In this document: positions 1 through 25,771 of the stretch, one piece after another | Numbering within the stretch: position 1 is the first letter of the stretch | How the letters are laid out: every line of letters starts with the position of its first letter | NCBI GenBank assembly: GCA_009760855.2 | Contig: WPIO01000384.1 | Coordinates: forward strand, 1 to 62,081 | Direction: 5' to 3' | DNA: 62,081 bases | Origin: Cristatella mucedo | Lineage: Eukaryota > Bryozoa > Phylactolaemata > Cristatellidae | Made by a program: the position numbers and the translations under genes | The notes under the pieces: model-generated | What the model was told of the DNA's origin: nothing | Databases searched by the model: none | Seen by the model: the letters and a program-made list of their open reading frames with translations, nothing else

Positions 1-2441
1 GTTACGTATTGCTAGATAAACCTCTGGTAATAAGCGTCCTTATTTCTGAAAAGGGGCTCAACACGCTGCCTTGACTGAGACTCAGCTAAAATTGGTAAAC
101 TGCCTGACAATTAAAGATGCTACCCCCTTGACTGGTTTCTCTTCATTCTTTTCACAATCAGATCAATCAAAACTGGAGTGTGAGTTATGGAGTTTCAAAA
201 TTGAACCAAGCCATTTGCAGTACCCGAAGCAGTTCATTGAAATCGATTGTCTTGATTTCACCCCAAAACAAGCTACGATGGTGGCGTATTCTGTCGCTTA
301 TCCATTACCAATCCTCCTTATCTCGGATTTCTCCTGATCTCATTTGCGTTCTTGTAAGAAATTGATTCTTCCTCGTTATGATGATTTAACATTCACTTTG
401 ACAACTTATCTGATGCCCTCCGCAACTCACTTCGTGCATTGACTGATTCATTGTCTCTTGTGGCTCATGTGCATGCCCCTACTCACACTCAAGGGGTCAC
501 ACACTTGACCAAATGTTCTCATATAAAACTCGCACTTTGTCCATCACTCAGCTATTCTCGAAGCCGGCTTATCTGACTCATGCAGATGTCTACCAGTCTA
601 CAGTTTGTGTCGCTGCCCTCTTCCGCCTCACAAATCACATGAATCACGAAACCTCGAGACCTTTGGACAGTGCTGCTGTCCGTTCGCGAACGTCTGCCAT
701 CGCCTCTGCTTGCTCGGTCCCCCTTCGCTCTGTCCTCATTGGTAGATAGCTACACTAAGCTTCACTGTGTGCCCCCACCCAGACGGCCTGTGGGTTTACC
801 ACAGACATTAAACTAAGCTAGGATCTACTAAGCCGCACGCTTGGTGACAGATACAAAAGATCAGGACCGATCTGTCCATACGACCAGTAATATGAAGACT
901 ACTATCGGTCGTACCAATCGCGTCCTAGCCAAGTCCCAGTCTAGCTTCTGTAAAAACATTGCTGCATCACAGATGCACAATACAAAAATGCTGATGTGGA
1001 CGATCAACCTCCTCCCTCAAAACACCCTAGATTCGCTCCTACCAACGCCCTTAATTATCTCAGCTGACGCTTCTCTCGATTTCGTTGTGCAGACGAGAGA
1101 CGATCAGGGTAACTATTCCCGCGATGGCAGCATCCCCCTAGAATGTTGCCTCTGCTTCTGGCTGCCCCCAATTTCCTACATTTAGCAGGTCAAGTAACCC
1201 TTCCTGAATTCATATCTAATCAAGAAGACAGCAGCCTTTGGACCCGTTCTCCCTGTCCTGCTCCTACCATTCCTATCAAGCGCACTGGAACGAGTCGTGG
1301 TCAGACCACTGAATCGTTATTGAAACTTTTCAACCTTGTCTAGTCAGTTCCAGTCTGTCTTTAGATTTACTCAGTCCACAGGGCAGCATTGCTTCCGGTT
1401 AAAACGACTACGTACGACTGTCGAGATGGGTTGAGGTATCTCTCTGCTGTTTTGCCGATCTGTTGGTAGGCTTTTGACACTATCGAGCACCGAGTGGTTT
1501 TCTAGAGTGCCCTTCAATATCCGCCATGGGCATGGGGACGGGCACTGCTCTGTAAGGTGTAATATCTTATTCTCTGGGAGAATACAAATCTGCAGAAAAT
1601 CTAGTGGTCATGTGTCCAAGTGACCTTCGTTAGACGACCACATCAGCTCCAACAGTTCAGTCTGCATCCTTCAGCTAATAACAATTGCTAACAATTCTGG
1701 CTGTTTAGATAAGATAACCACGTCTCTGTTGGTCCATGAATTTATGACATCTCGTCTTGACTTCTGTACCTCACTGCTTGCTGGCCTACCGGCATGTGCA
1801 ATCAGGCACTTACAGCTGGTGCAAAACTCTGCAGCTAGGCTCGTCTGTCATTAGAATTGCAGTTGCCACATACACCCACTTCTCGTCGACATGCACTGGC
1901 TATCAGGCAAGCAACGGATCGATTTCAAGGTTTTGTTGCTCACCTTTAGGTCACTTGATTCTTTGGCTCCAGCCTATCTCTCAGATCACTCCCCACCAGG
2001 CCAAGCATCGTACCACCTGCTTTTCGGAATCCAACAGTCTACCAATACTAGTACAACACCTCAAACCCTTTGGAGACCGTGCATATAGTTCGTATGCTCC
2101 CAAAGCCTGGAAATCCCTCCCGACCTGCGTCAGAACATCCCCTGACCTGACCACATTTAAAAAGAACTAAAAAACACACCTATTTAGGACAGCATTTAGT
2201 GGGTCCCTGTGATTCGTCCTTATATGCTATATGCGTGCTGACACTGTGCATGCTGCCACTAACCACAATTTGCATGCTGACCCTGTGCATGTCACAACAT
2301 AACCATGTTATTCATTTTTTTGTCAAGAATGCTACCACTCACCGTTTGATCGGGTTTTCTTTACAGCAAATGTTAAGCACCTAGAGAGAGATGAGTTCTC
2401 TGAGGGCGCTTTATCAAGTGGACTTTTATTATTATTAAAGG
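1..2441 (+). mobile_element. LINE-A copy, heavily decayed
   Basis: Plus-strand non-LTR retrotransposon. Remnants of the APE endonuclease end (around 400-500, counterpart of the LTDALIAEFRALSDSFSL segment at 6090-6250), of reverse transcriptase (around 1330-1600, resembling the good copy at 51650-52200), and of the C-terminus (1740-2170, e.g. AYSSYAPKAWKSLPTCVRTS) are all broken by stops and shifts. The 3' tail has the hairpin and ends near 2441 in an ATT run. The 5' end is outside the window or lost. Confidence 0.75.
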
Positions 2442-2459
2442 TTGTGAGGAAAAGGAAAA

Positions 2460-3370
2460 CAAGGTTTTTGTTTTTTTTTTTTTTTTCCAACAGTGTCAAA
2501 ATAAATCTTTGGTGTCAGTCGGTAGTAGTTCGATGCTTTAGAAGCATAGTAACTGGAGGCCAGCTCCCTAGAGATTTGAAGTGACATGTATGGGCACAAA
2601 TAATCGACCTGAGTCAGAAGAGCGGTGGTCTGTAATTGGAGGTCCGAGTGAAAGAAATTCACATAGGTAGGCCAATACGAAGAAATAAATGGATGAGGGT
2701 TAATGTGAGTGACAGAATGTTGAAGTCGGTGCGCTGCTTCCAGTGGCAGTAGTGAAGGTCTGTGAGAAGCGATGTAATGTGGTAATTGCGACCTACATGT
2801 CAGGCAAGCCGAGCTGCCGAGTTTTGCACCAACTGTAAACTTCTTTAGCATAAGCAGGACGACCTGCAAGTAGTTAGTCACGAAAGTCTAACTAAAACTC
2901 GCGAATGCATAAACATTTCGGCTTTGGTTTCCTTATCTAAGAAAGTCCGAATATTGCAATGTTTAGTAAGTGAAAGTAGGCGGACGTGACTGTGGAGCTG
3001 ATGTGCTCATCAAGTGACAAGTCCTTTTGGAGGATGGCATGCAGATTCAATCCAGATGCTACAGAGTTATGATGCTGGTGGAGTCAGTTGAGGATAATGC
3101 TCTTCATTTTTTAAGTAACACTTGGTTTGACCATAACTGCCAAATTAAATTATCGTCATTCAATTTGAGAAAGAATGCTGCCATCTAAGTGGAAAAGTTT
3201 GCAAAGCATGCTGTTAAGGATCCGGGAAAGTTTAATATGCTGGAAGGCAGGAAGGAATCAAAGCATGGTTACATGTTTGTATCATCTGAATAAAAATTAA
3301 AGTCTTGATTATGCCTGGTGATTACATTGGCAAGAAGGAAAGTATACATTGTGGAAAGAAGTCGACCTAA
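2460..3370 (-). mobile_element. LINE-A-like fragment, decayed, with poly-T start
   Basis: On the minus strand, SSACLTCRSQLPHYIASHRP and its surroundings parallel the LINE-A C-terminal region ([20 protein letters not shown]). It is more diverged than the other copies. A T-run at 2467-2487 could be its poly-A end. The part at 2900-3100 matches the LINE-A stretch encoding the domain between RT and C-terminus (deletion and substitutions throughout). Confidence 0.6.
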
Positions 3371-3375
3371 AGACA

Positions 3376-6300
3376 AGTAATAATAATAATAATAATAATA
3401 ATGCACTTGATAAAGCACCCTCAGAGAACTCAATCTCTCTCTAGGCCCTTTACATTTACTGCAAAGGGAAATGCAATTGAATGGTGAGTAATATCATTCT
3501 TGATAAACAAGTAAAATTAATAACATGTTAGGGGTGACATGCACAGGGTCAGCATGCAAATGTGGTTAGTGGCAGCATGCACAGTGTCAGCACACATAAA
3601 CACATAAAGGACGAATCACATGGACCCACTAAATGCTGTCCTAAATAGGTGTATTTAAGTTCTTTTTAAATGTGGTCAGGTCAGGGGATGTTCTGACGCA
3701 AGTCGGGAGGGAGTTCCAGGCTTTGGGAGCATACGAACTAAATGCACGGTCTCCAAAGGATTTGAGGTTTACACGAGGTATTGGTAGACTGTTGGATTCC
3801 GAAAAGCAGGTGGTTCGATGCTTGGCCTGATGGGGGAGTATATCTGAGAGATGGGCTGGAATGAAGTGACCTAAAAGTGAGCGACTAAACCTTGAAGTCA
3901 ATCCGTTGCTTGACTGGTAGCCAGTGCAGGTCGGCAAGAAGTGGTGTAATGAGGCAACTGCGACGCTCACGACAGACAAGCCTAGCTGCGGAGTTGGGCA
4001 CCAGCTGCAATCGCGTGATTGCACATGCCGGTAGGCAGTAAGCAGTGAGTTGCAGAAGTCGAGACGTGATGTCACGAATGTATGGGCCAACTTAAGACAT
4101 GGTATCCATATCTAAACAATTCCGAATGTTAGCAATGTTATGAAGCTGAGAATAGGCAGATTTGTCTGTGGAGCTGATATGGTCGTCAATCGAGAGCTCG
4201 CTTTGGAATATGACACCTAGATTTCGAGTCTGTGGTCATGCCATACTCGATGTCTGGGGTCATGCCATACCCGATGGCTCGCTGATGACAGCTGGCCGTT
4301 GACTTGCTTAATTCTGCCACTGAAATACGACCTAAACCGTTGCAGCATGGTGTTAGTGGTGCATAGGTGGAACGACGGGTACTAAAAAATGATTCGGTGA
4401 TCAATGGTATCAAAAGCTGCTGAGAAATTCTGCTCAACTAGCTAAGCGACTCTGTCTATGTCAGCACTCCTGACAAAGTAGTTATATACTGGCATTAGTG
4501 CTTACCCATAAATTGATTTTGCTCTAAAGCCTTGCTGGAGCTTACTTTCTCGGTTCGAAGTTTGGGTATTTGAGTTAGTTTAGCCGGTCTGACACATCTC
4601 TTTCTAGAGTCTTTAATTTGAGCAGCAACAGGGAGCTTGCTGCCACTAACCATATTTGCATGCTGACCCTGTGCATATAACATCTGTGTTATGCTTGCTG
4701 ACATTGAGCATGCTGCCACTAACCATTTGATCATGCCTCCTTTACAGCATATGTAAATTGCTTAGAAAGAGATTAAGTTATCTGAGGGCGATATTCGAAT
4801 GTAAAGTGTATATTATTATTATAGGCAGACTGGGCAAAATCTGCTAAAGTTCTCTTGGTCTAGTGTCGGCTTTAAATAAAAATAATTTAGTTGCGTAGAT
4901 GGCCCAACAATAGCTCTTTGAAAAATGCTTCGATAGAACCTGTTGCTAAGGACACACTGACTATATTAGTTATGCAGGGCAGCAGTAAAATCTTATCACA
5001 GAAAAGAGCAGTAGGTATGACGTCTAGAGTCATATTATTCTTAGATTGGGAAATTAAATTCTATATGAGGGCAGCATAGGCAGACTTGAATGCGGACACG
5101 GCGAAAGAGCAAAGACCGGCAAACCAAGACTCCAGGGAGGATGTCACCTTTGGGATTGACTCTCTGATTTTGTCGATTTTGCTGACAAAGAAGGTAGAAA
5201 AATAAGTAGCTAGATCGTAAGTTCGTAATTATGGTTCCAACTTATCGGTGGTCACGCTGATAGTTGATGGTCGACATCAGGATTTTTTTGAATGTGTATC
5301 AGCAATGGCACTATGTTCTCGTAGAAGCTAGATTTGACCTTGGCTATGATTGTGTTCGCACAACCTAGAATAATAATCAGATGCCAGTCGATGAGCTGTC
5401 AGTCCTGATTGCTATGCTTTTGCAAGCTTGCACTCAATACTCCTAGCTATCTTAACATCTGGAGTAAACCATAGGCTATCTTAGCAGGGAGTGGGTTGTT
5501 TATCTTGCTAACAAGAAGCTAGAGAAGCAATCGGCTAGGTCACCACAAAGATCACTTGGTAAGTCTGTGATCGGTTAAGGAGATGGTTAATGGTAGACAT
5601 AAGCATTTTTGGACTGTTCATCTGTGATTCAACAGTATTTTTGTAGAAGCTAGACTTGGCCTTTGCTAGGATTGACTGGTAGGATCTGCAGTAGTCTTTG
5701 TATGCCTGATGATGAACAGTCGATCCTGATCTTTTATAAGATCAGGATTGACTGTCCTCAAGCTTGAACTAAGTTGACATAGCTAGTTTGATGTTTGTGG
5801 TAAACCATTGGCCTTCTGGGCGTCTGTCTTATTTTCTACATTGCGCTTAGTCCGTACAAACTCGTTAAGCACGTCAGCAAGTGTCATGTAGCATTCTACC
5901 TATCATGACAGGTCGGATGGGGGCTTTAGAAGCAAGGGCGAAAAAGATATTTTCTTTGACAGCATCGATATCAAGGTTCTTGAAGTTTTGTGGTTTGCAA
6001 ATGATTTTGGATTCCGAGAAGGGCACACACTGCAGATTGAACCAGATTGGTGCATAATGAGATGAGCAGGATTCGGTAATATTACGGGATGATAGCATGC
6101 ACTTGTGGGAGAATATTTTATCGAGTGTACGACCCTTGTTGTGAGTGGGGTCATGCCTATTAGCCATAAGAGAAAAAGAGTCACTCAGTGCACGAAATTC
6201 AGCAATTAAGGCGTCAGTTAAGTCATCAAAGTGAATTTTGAAATCACCCATAATGAATATAGATTGATCTTTTGCAACAAAATTGAAATGAGATTAGATA

Positions 6301-6460
6301 AATCTGTGCTAAAGGAGGACTTGGTACCTGGTGGGCGATAGATTTTTGTCACCATTGGCAGCTTGTTGTCGGAGGTACTTAAAACAAGAGATTCGAAAGA
6401 CTGCTTCGAGGGGGTCTGCAGCAGAGTTGTGATCCTTGTAATGAGTGGTAGGTGTTGATT
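3376..6460 (-). mobile_element. LINE-A copy, minus strand, with endonuclease remnant
   Basis: The 3' end is at 3380 (AAT repeat followed by the reverse-complement hairpin tail). The C-terminal domain is 3641-4090 ([20 protein letters not shown]). An RT scrap (IPLITESFF, from an FDTIDHRIIF-like motif) is at 4390-4430. The endonuclease end is 5874-6251 (GDFKIHFDDLTDALIAEF, THNKGRTLDKIFSH), typical of APE-type LINEs. The core RT is mostly deleted, and 5270-5480 and 5590-5820 look like two copies of one internal segment. It occupies sequence just upstream of the APOO-like exons. Confidence 0.75.
4628..4824 (+). mobile_element. LINE-A 3' tail nested in the opposite-strand LINE-A
   Basis: Plus-strand sequence matching only the LINE-A 3' region: the CATGCTGCCACTAACCA repeats, the AGAAAGAGATTAAGTT hairpin, and a TATTATTATTATA end. 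It interrupts the minus-strand copy. A severely 5'-truncated insertion. Confidence 0.65.
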
Positions 6461-6587
6461 AGTTAGACATTAGGGTGGATCATAACTTAACCTGTCGGCC
6501 ATGCGACCAAGTACAGTTGAATGTTCTTCTACGAAACCTCAAAGTACAGCTGAAAATTCTTGTTGAAGGTACGTGTCCTTGTTCTAG

Positions 6588-9500
6588 GTTTCATCAGCAG
6601 TGTCGAAGCCGATCCGACTGTAGCAATCCGACCAGGCGTTGTTGCCCTGGCAGCAGTCGCAGGCCTACTAAGCGCATACCGAAGTAAGGTGCGCGTGCTG
6701 TGCTCGACATCTTTTATGACAGTCGCAGCGTCGTCAGGTTGCTTTTTTTCTAGTGCCTGTCTGCACTGCTTTTTGCAGAGAGTGTCGTCAAGAAAACTTT
6801 CTATGCTACCACTGCTACCTTAATCGGTGCCTCAGCATGTTATCCACAAGAGGCGCTGCAAGTTAGCACGGCCGGCTATCGTTACGTTAAGGACACCGTA
6901 CAGCGGCAATGGCAGCTCTACAGTAAGTACCTGCATCCACTAAAGATCAGGGCACCGTATTGGGGCATGCTGCACTGGCGCCATGTACTTGCACCAACGT
7001 TGCCATGCTGCTATTACGTCGGCCAGGCCTGGTGCGCTCATCGTGTGGCCGAAAGCCATCACACACCGTTGCCTCTGCATGCACATGCTACTGGAGCTGT
7101 AGCTGCATCACTCGTGCCTCTTTTTTCCCATCCCCATACTCGCTTTGGCATCCACATGTGCTTCCATGCCTGTACATAGTAGCGACCAGTGCTGATCAGT
7201 CTGTATGGTGGAGACATTTTATTCAGTGGAACGTTTTTACTGCGATGTTCTGCTTGGCAGACTTTTTGCAGACGTGTAATGTAATGCATCTGTGTGTGTA
7301 ACTCCACAAAGCCTCAATGACTGAGTGGGTATTGTGCTGGATAGTCTTTATTCATGGCGCGCATAACGCCGAAGTGGTTTTTGGTGCGCATACGGCAGCC
7401 AACAGTCTCATGCAACAAAGAGAACGAGAGAAGCATAGCTGAGTCAGCACGGCAGTCGAGGAAGTGAGTAGCACGGAAGTAGCAGCTCAAGGCGGCTGCA
7501 AAGGATTTACCAAAGTCGACACCAGGAGAGTAGATGTCGGTGCATAAGAATGATGACAATGAGTTTCTTAGTCTAGGATCTAAAGAGCAAAAGCCTTTGT
7601 TGCCAACAGCCTTTAAAAAAAATGCTAGCTGATTTAACAGCCTCTTTTTGTATAGCGACAGAAGAGCCTTTACGGCTATCGCCACCGCTTGCAGTGGCGA
7701 TAAAGGATCGCCCACCGCAGGATTCGAACCCACGACCTCGATGCTGAGGTCGTGAAAAGCAACCGTCTTACTTTAAGAGAGAATATAGTTGCTAATTGAT
7801 TGCCAAATAAGGGGAGCTATGGGCACGTAGAGGCTGAAACTAATGTAGCAGTTCAGCTAGATATGGAGAAGCCAAGCCATCGCGGGCCTTGTGTGTCAGA
7901 GTACGCGTTGCTCCTTTGATCAACCAGGACACGTGGCTGAGTTTCTAGAATTTGATGACCTACCATTCAGCCATTGTCAGCTGTTGATGCTTAATGGCTT
8001 TTTTTGGTTGCCCAGCCAAAGCTCCATTACTGTAATCCAGTCCAAAGGGCTAGTAAGATCTGTAGCCAGCCACCTTGGTAGATAGTCCATTATCTTGTAC
8101 GTGGATCGAAAAGTGACGACTGATGACTAGCTGTGGAAGCGATCTTCTAAATGAAGCTTGTAAACGTCAAACAGTCGCCAAAGAGGACACCGGAATTAAC
8201 AAGCACGTGATGGCAGTTGCACTTCAGAACCACCAATTACAAAAGCAATCTTCTAGTCCAGCAATATATTTAGCGTCCTATGAGAAAGAGTTCGGTTTTA
8301 TCACCGTTTAGTTCAAGGGGGACGGCAGGTAATGACCGAACAAATGGGCCAAAATGAATTTTTGCCTATTAAAAAGACGATTAGTTATAAATTTTGGTGG
8401 TTGACAGATGACCGGAACATGTTAAATAAAATTATTTTGTAAGACTATTTAGATGGGAAGTACTACATCGAGCTCAACAAAATGATGATAAGCATGCCCA
8501 CAATAAAGTCAGTGGGGCAAACATCTGTTATGATCACGAGATTCAGAATATGGCCACCGATAAATCGTGCATGAAAAACTTGTTGGACCAAGCTGAAACT
8601 CTCCAGATAGCCAAACAATTAGAGCGCCTAACTGTTGCTAGAGTCATCAACATGGATGTGTTAAATCTCCAGCTATTAATAATGGTCTGTCACGCAAGAC
8701 TATTTTGGCGATTATTCTAAGCTCTTTCATAAACAAAGTTGGGCAGACGGAAGGATATTGGTAGATCCCAACTGTGAGAGGCATGGTCATTGATTGAGAT
8801 CTAATAGCAACTGATTCAAACGATCGCCCGTGCAAAAATCTGAAGGTGCCACAGTCAAGCGATTCACCTAAACCGACAGCAACCCAAATTTTTCAAACCA
8901 CGTGGACTGAAAGAATAAGAAACTGGGTCGTATGGCCTCAGACAAAAACAGCCACCAGAGCAAGGCACCGGTAATGTCTCGGTTAGAAGAAATCCATCGA
9001 GCTTTTCTTAGGCTGCCTGGTCTTGAATAAGGAGGCTTTGAAACAGTTGTATCAAAGAAGGACTGCAAGTTATTTGTTTGCCGTAGTCGACTATTCATCG
9101 TTGTGATTAATGAATAGTTATATTCAGAGATACGGATGCCGGCGATCTCGTGACATTTTCTCTTACCGAATTGATGACTGCCTGTCAATTTAGCTTGCCT
9201 GTCAGCATTGAGCCATAACCTGACCAGCTCATTCGGCTAGTGCCTGAGGCGATTAAGGCTCGTTTAGGCCGATTGGTCGTCCTGCCTTGCAATCCAGCCG
9301 TAAAATTTGATGCAAGCAGAACTGCTGGGCATTCATCCGCGTAGACAGGAATTCGTTGAAAGGGTTGCATGTAGTGATTTTGTACGGTTGCACACATGAT
9401 TGTAACAAATTTTTGCGTCGGCTGCTGGTGAAGGGCTTGAAGATGATTGTTTGCCATCTAGATTCCAAACCCGTAGCATTGCCTGAGAACGAAGCCAAGG

Positions 9501-10603
9501 AAGCACCTGCTGTTGCTGCAGAGCTCTCGGGAGCGCCTGACGCTGCTACTGCACTCGCAGCCACGCCTAAACCAGTAAGTGGCTGAGTTTGGAACTGATC
9601 TGTACCTTTCCATATTGTGTTCTCTAGGAAATGTGCTTAACAGCTAGCAGCAGTGTTAATGTACTTGAAGATGGTTGGTTCATCTGCTGTTGCCACATCA
9701 TCGACTACCTTTGACGGATGTAATGGTTTCTCATTGTCAGCATGGTCTTGTCTGCCCCAGTTCGACCCCAGTGATTAGCACGATATTGCTTCTCTATTGT
9801 TTATGAATTGCAGAACATGAATGCCTTGGGTTTTGCCTGTCTATAATTGTATTAAATGTGTAGTTGATGAAAAACCCTGTAGGTTATACATTAACTTAGC
9901 TATTTCATGTAAAGTGCATGCTGAAATAAAAAACAGGCAAAAAAGGCTTAGAGGCACGCCGTTATTAATAATCTTAGTTGTCTTATAAATTCACAGCTAG
10001 TGCACTCTTTACCTCTTCTCTTTGTGCCCACAATTGTAAAGATTGTGATGTGCTTTTATTAGGCTCCAGACCGTACCGTGTATGTTAGCATTGTTTTCTT
10101 AGGAGCCTGACATCCAAGTCAAGGCCACCCGATAGCTTATTGCCAGTGTAGCCAAAGCGAAGCTCAGCTGCCTATGTCATAAGCTATGTCTTGCAATTAT
10201 GTCATGCTCATTCTGGGCTTTTTACAATCAGTCATTTCAAACGTATGCCCATGCATACCCTTGTTTGGAAGGCAATAGTCAGAGCAGAATAATTACATAT
10301 CCCTTAGCGATTATTAATTATGATGATTATGCCAAGAGATTTATGAGTCAGCATTATTGCATATACTATTGTGCTCGGCTTCAAGCTTCTACTATCGCTC
10401 GATATTCTGAGAGCGATTGCCTGTCAGATAAAGCCTAGTACTTTGACTGGCTAGGTAGGTGCTGTCGTGTGCCATTCATCATATAATTAATTCATGTTTT
10501 GTCCCATCCATTTCAGGCTGCCACGGAAACGAAGCCGTCATCGGAAGATTTTGGAATGTCTAAAGAAGAGGATAAAGACATGTATACTACCCGTTCGAAA
10601 TAG
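6588..10603 (+). CDS. APOO-family MICOS subunit (MIC26/MIC27-like), 3' four exons
   Basis: Exons by splice sites and phase: 6588-6683 (start approximate), 6779-6922, 9462-9574, 10517-10603 (TAG stop). Phases chain without a break (1, 1, 0). The joined part is about 146 residues. The first two exons encode a hydrophobic segment (PGVVALAAVAGLLSAYRK) and then FYATTATLIGASACYPQEA, which aligns with the APOO/APOOL core (vertebrate ...[20 protein letters not shown]). The last exons give an acidic, Ala/Pro-rich tail ending in DMYTTRSK. The family sits in the mitochondrial inner membrane and helps the MICOS complex shape cristae junctions. Intron 6923-9461 is filled by a LINE-B copy and a SINE-B. The N-terminal exons are not visible: the 6.5 kb upstream is LINE debris, so they lie there undetected or before the window. 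Whether it is the MIC26 or MIC27 orthologue cannot be decided. The splice model is inferred by eye. Confidence 0.72.
7297..9200 (-). mobile_element. LINE-B copy in APOO-like intron
   Basis: Minus-strand element with C-terminal ORF remnant (7314-7610: SLDPRLRNSLSSFLCTDIYS) and an endonuclease remnant at 8640-9190 (SFESVAIRSQSMTMPLTVGI, then DRPLLIAGDL, like the SFES...LLITGDFN of APE endonucleases). The RT between is largely gone. It is split by a SINE-B at 7612-7772. It lies wholly in intron 6923-9461. Confidence 0.65.
7612..7772 (-). mobile_element. SINE-B copy inside LINE-B
   Basis: Minus-strand tRNA-like SINE: GGATTCGAACCCACGACCTC is the reverse complement of a B box, and the other end carries the A-box-like segment that ends near CTTACC in better copies. 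The tail encodes the AGCCTCTTTTTGTATAGCGA stretch common to all SINE-B copies. Confidence 0.7.
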
Positions 10604-13520
10604 AATTGCCTATTTAATGTGCAGGGACCCAAGGCAGGATTATCCGAATCTGGGTTGAAGTTGTATGACTATTTGACGGCACTGACGTTCATATTAAAAA
10701 TAATATACTAGCTAAACAGTGCTTCATGTGTAATTCTGCTGTGCTATTTTCAGCTGGCCAGCTACCAAGCACACTAGGAACATACCACATATTTAAATCT
10801 TATTTTTGCACGTGCTGTAAAGGCGCGTGGGATTGATCCCAGCCTTGTGGGTTTGCTCCGTAGGTGTATATTAGTAATCTGTGCTGGCGAGCTGTATCGT
10901 TAGCTTTTTCTTAGTGCAGCTAACTTTATTGATAGTCCATTAGTCCCAGTGATTATTAGGGTGGTCCCGATTATCACAACTCCATTTAGTAAGGTAAATC
11001 AACTTGTAAGATATTTTCATAATCGAATCCTCCCACAAAAGTACCTTTCAGTCAAAGATTTGGGACTTGTATCAATTTAAAATGGCTGTCTATTTCGTAA
11101 GAACTTGTCTACTGTATATGTTGCTCTACCATTAGAAGGCGATTTCGTTTTTGCCGTTCATTTTTTGAGCTGCTAGCGACGTCAATATAGTCCACAAAGA
11201 CTTTAGCTGAGAGGAACCAACAGGTATGGCCAAATATTAGAGATCCAGCAGGTAGTCACTTATCTGAAAGAATGTGGTGGTATTGTACCTAACCAAGTCA
11301 GCTGGTTTCCTTGTTCATTCGGCAGAAGAAAGATGGCTTGAAGGCTCATTTGAGTTGTTACATGCTTTTCAGCAAGCAAGAACACGTAATCGAAAAATAT
11401 AAATCCTACCAAGCCTCGAGCAAGTACCAATAGTGTCACATCCACATTTTTGGCTCCGGTGGCAGCCTTCAGTTTATTGTAAGTTATAAGGGTTACGAGA
11501 ACAGGCCAGTCGCAGTGCGGATTTATTTGATTCGATAGAAAGAGCGATATCCAAACTTGAGTACCGTGCATGCCAACGGCTGGCTGCTGGAGTGCTTTCG
11601 AGTGGAGCCTCGAATGTGCATCCTTGCGCTCGAGCCTGAATTAGACTCATTAAAGCCTCATCGCGTTCATGTGAGGGCAATTTTTTTGGCGACGACTTTT
11701 GTGCCACAGTAAAACCTGGAAGGTTGTCTGTAAGCAATAGGCGGTCGATAAATTAGTGCGAGCCAAGCCGGGGGAAGGGGAAGAGCCGACGGGAAGAAAG
11801 CAGTGGGAAAGCAAAGTAATGCCGAAAAGTTAGCTACGACAAGCACTTGGATAGACGGTGCTAAAGTCGGCAGCACGAGGAATTAAACGGTGCCGAGGCG
11901 TCATTCTTGAGTCGGCAGCACGAGGAGGCACGTCATTCTAACGCAAGTATATGTAAGTGAGCGAGTACTAATTTGATTAGTACAGATTCAGCGAGCCGGC
12001 GTTTAATAAACGTACGTTGAAACGTAGATTCAGATGAATATACTTCTTGACCGGGATGACCAGGATCACTTTTCAGCACTAGAGACCTTGTTCGCTGTTG
12101 TTACCAAGGTGACAGACGCCTGGATTCGGCAAGCGATCCTGCAACGAGACAAAGTCGGGATGAAGATATATGACAAGTTCTTAGTGACAAGGGCTTAAAT
12201 AAGTAATACGTTTTCAGACGATCTGATAAGTCTTTAGTGACAATGGCTTAAATAAGTAATACGTTTTCAGGTAATCTGGTAAATTACTGCAAATTTTTTA
12301 TAGCGTTTCGTTCTTGCCAAGTCTATCGAGGAGGCTTATAAATGAAGCGAGAGGCTAAAAGAGTGCTACAAAAAATTCGGGTTACCACTGATTTGAAAGT
12401 TGATAGGGAGAATCGTTGAGCAGAGATCCAATCTGCCTGGGACCCACAATTATGCTTAGACCCGACAGGGAGTTACTAGTCGCAGTTTGCAGTCTTGTGA
12501 GTCAAGGGATGAACGTCGTATTTGCCCGTTCGACTGTACTCAGTATCACTCAGAGCTACTGAATTGTCGCAATCGCGAAGTAAATAGGGACGAAAAATAT
12601 CAGCCAAGAGCAGTCTGCGAAGCGACCCGCTGAAGTGAAGGATCGAACCGTTTTCATTAGGATATAAAGCTAACAAGTCACGAGAGCTGACAAACGCGGC
12701 TATAGTGATCGGTCTCTTACATTGATACACTGGTCGGCAATCGATGTAAACGCAGCTAACGAGACTCGCGTGACTTGAAAAATTCTGGATCAAATAAGGG
12801 ATCTGTGGGCACCGCTCAGGAGGACCTTTTTCTAGACTTATTGCGAAAAAAAATGCTGCCGACTTTCAGTATTTTAAGCGCGTCGGCTGCAGAACGCGCA
12901 TCCCTTCAGCTACTATCTGGTTCAAAGCAACCCATTAGGTCATCAGACCTACAGGTATGCAGATGCATGTACTGCGTCACCAATACCGCCAGTGTGTGGT
13001 GTTTACTTGATACGGAGAGGTTGTGGTGTGAACCCTAAAATCCTACATGCATCTGCTGGCCCGATTGACCCCTACTGGAGCGCTTGGCCTGGAGCGCAAC
13101 AGTGAAAACTCGACTGCGCTTTCTGAGCGAACAGTGACACACTTAGAGCATTGTCGTAATAACAATTTCCTACTCTGCAGAAGTTGTAGTCATTCAAGGG
13201 GAACCTCTACCACATCTACCGGTAGGCCTCACCCAGTTCCAGGGGCGTACTGGTCGTGGGCGTTTCTGCCGTGTAGCTGGCCTGTACAATGACACATGGG
13301 GCGCGCAGCTAGATGGAGCGACTGATTATTGAAGATTTAACAGTTAAAATTGTCGCTTAACAATTTTTAAATATTGCAAATATAAAAATCTGGTATGGGA
13401 GGCTCGCAAGTTGCTCAAATCCGTTTCGTAGGTAGTCAAACCCTACCGTGACCTTGGCAGTGGCGGTAGTTGGCGAATAGCCGTGCTGCGGTTTTAGTCG
13501 TGCAAAGCTGTTTCGACGAA
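10604..13520. other. Intergenic region APOO-like to ADH5
   Basis: A 3' UTR presumably starts here (weak ATTAAA at 10693). No gene is recognised. An ORF at 12034-12198 (54 codons; LETLFAVVTKVTDAWIRQAI) looks protein-like but matches nothing I know. A 53-bp tandem duplication lies at 12181-12270. Minus-strand ORFs at 11474-11876 and 12476-12793 are unassigned. The last 80 bases are presumably the ADH5 5' UTR and promoter. Confidence 0.4.

Positions 13521-25771
<12,251 letters not shown>

Noticed and set aside
6560-6600. Exon before 6588 joined by an intron GTACGT...TTCTAG
   Set aside because: That intron would be only about 19 bases, below any splicing limit for animals.
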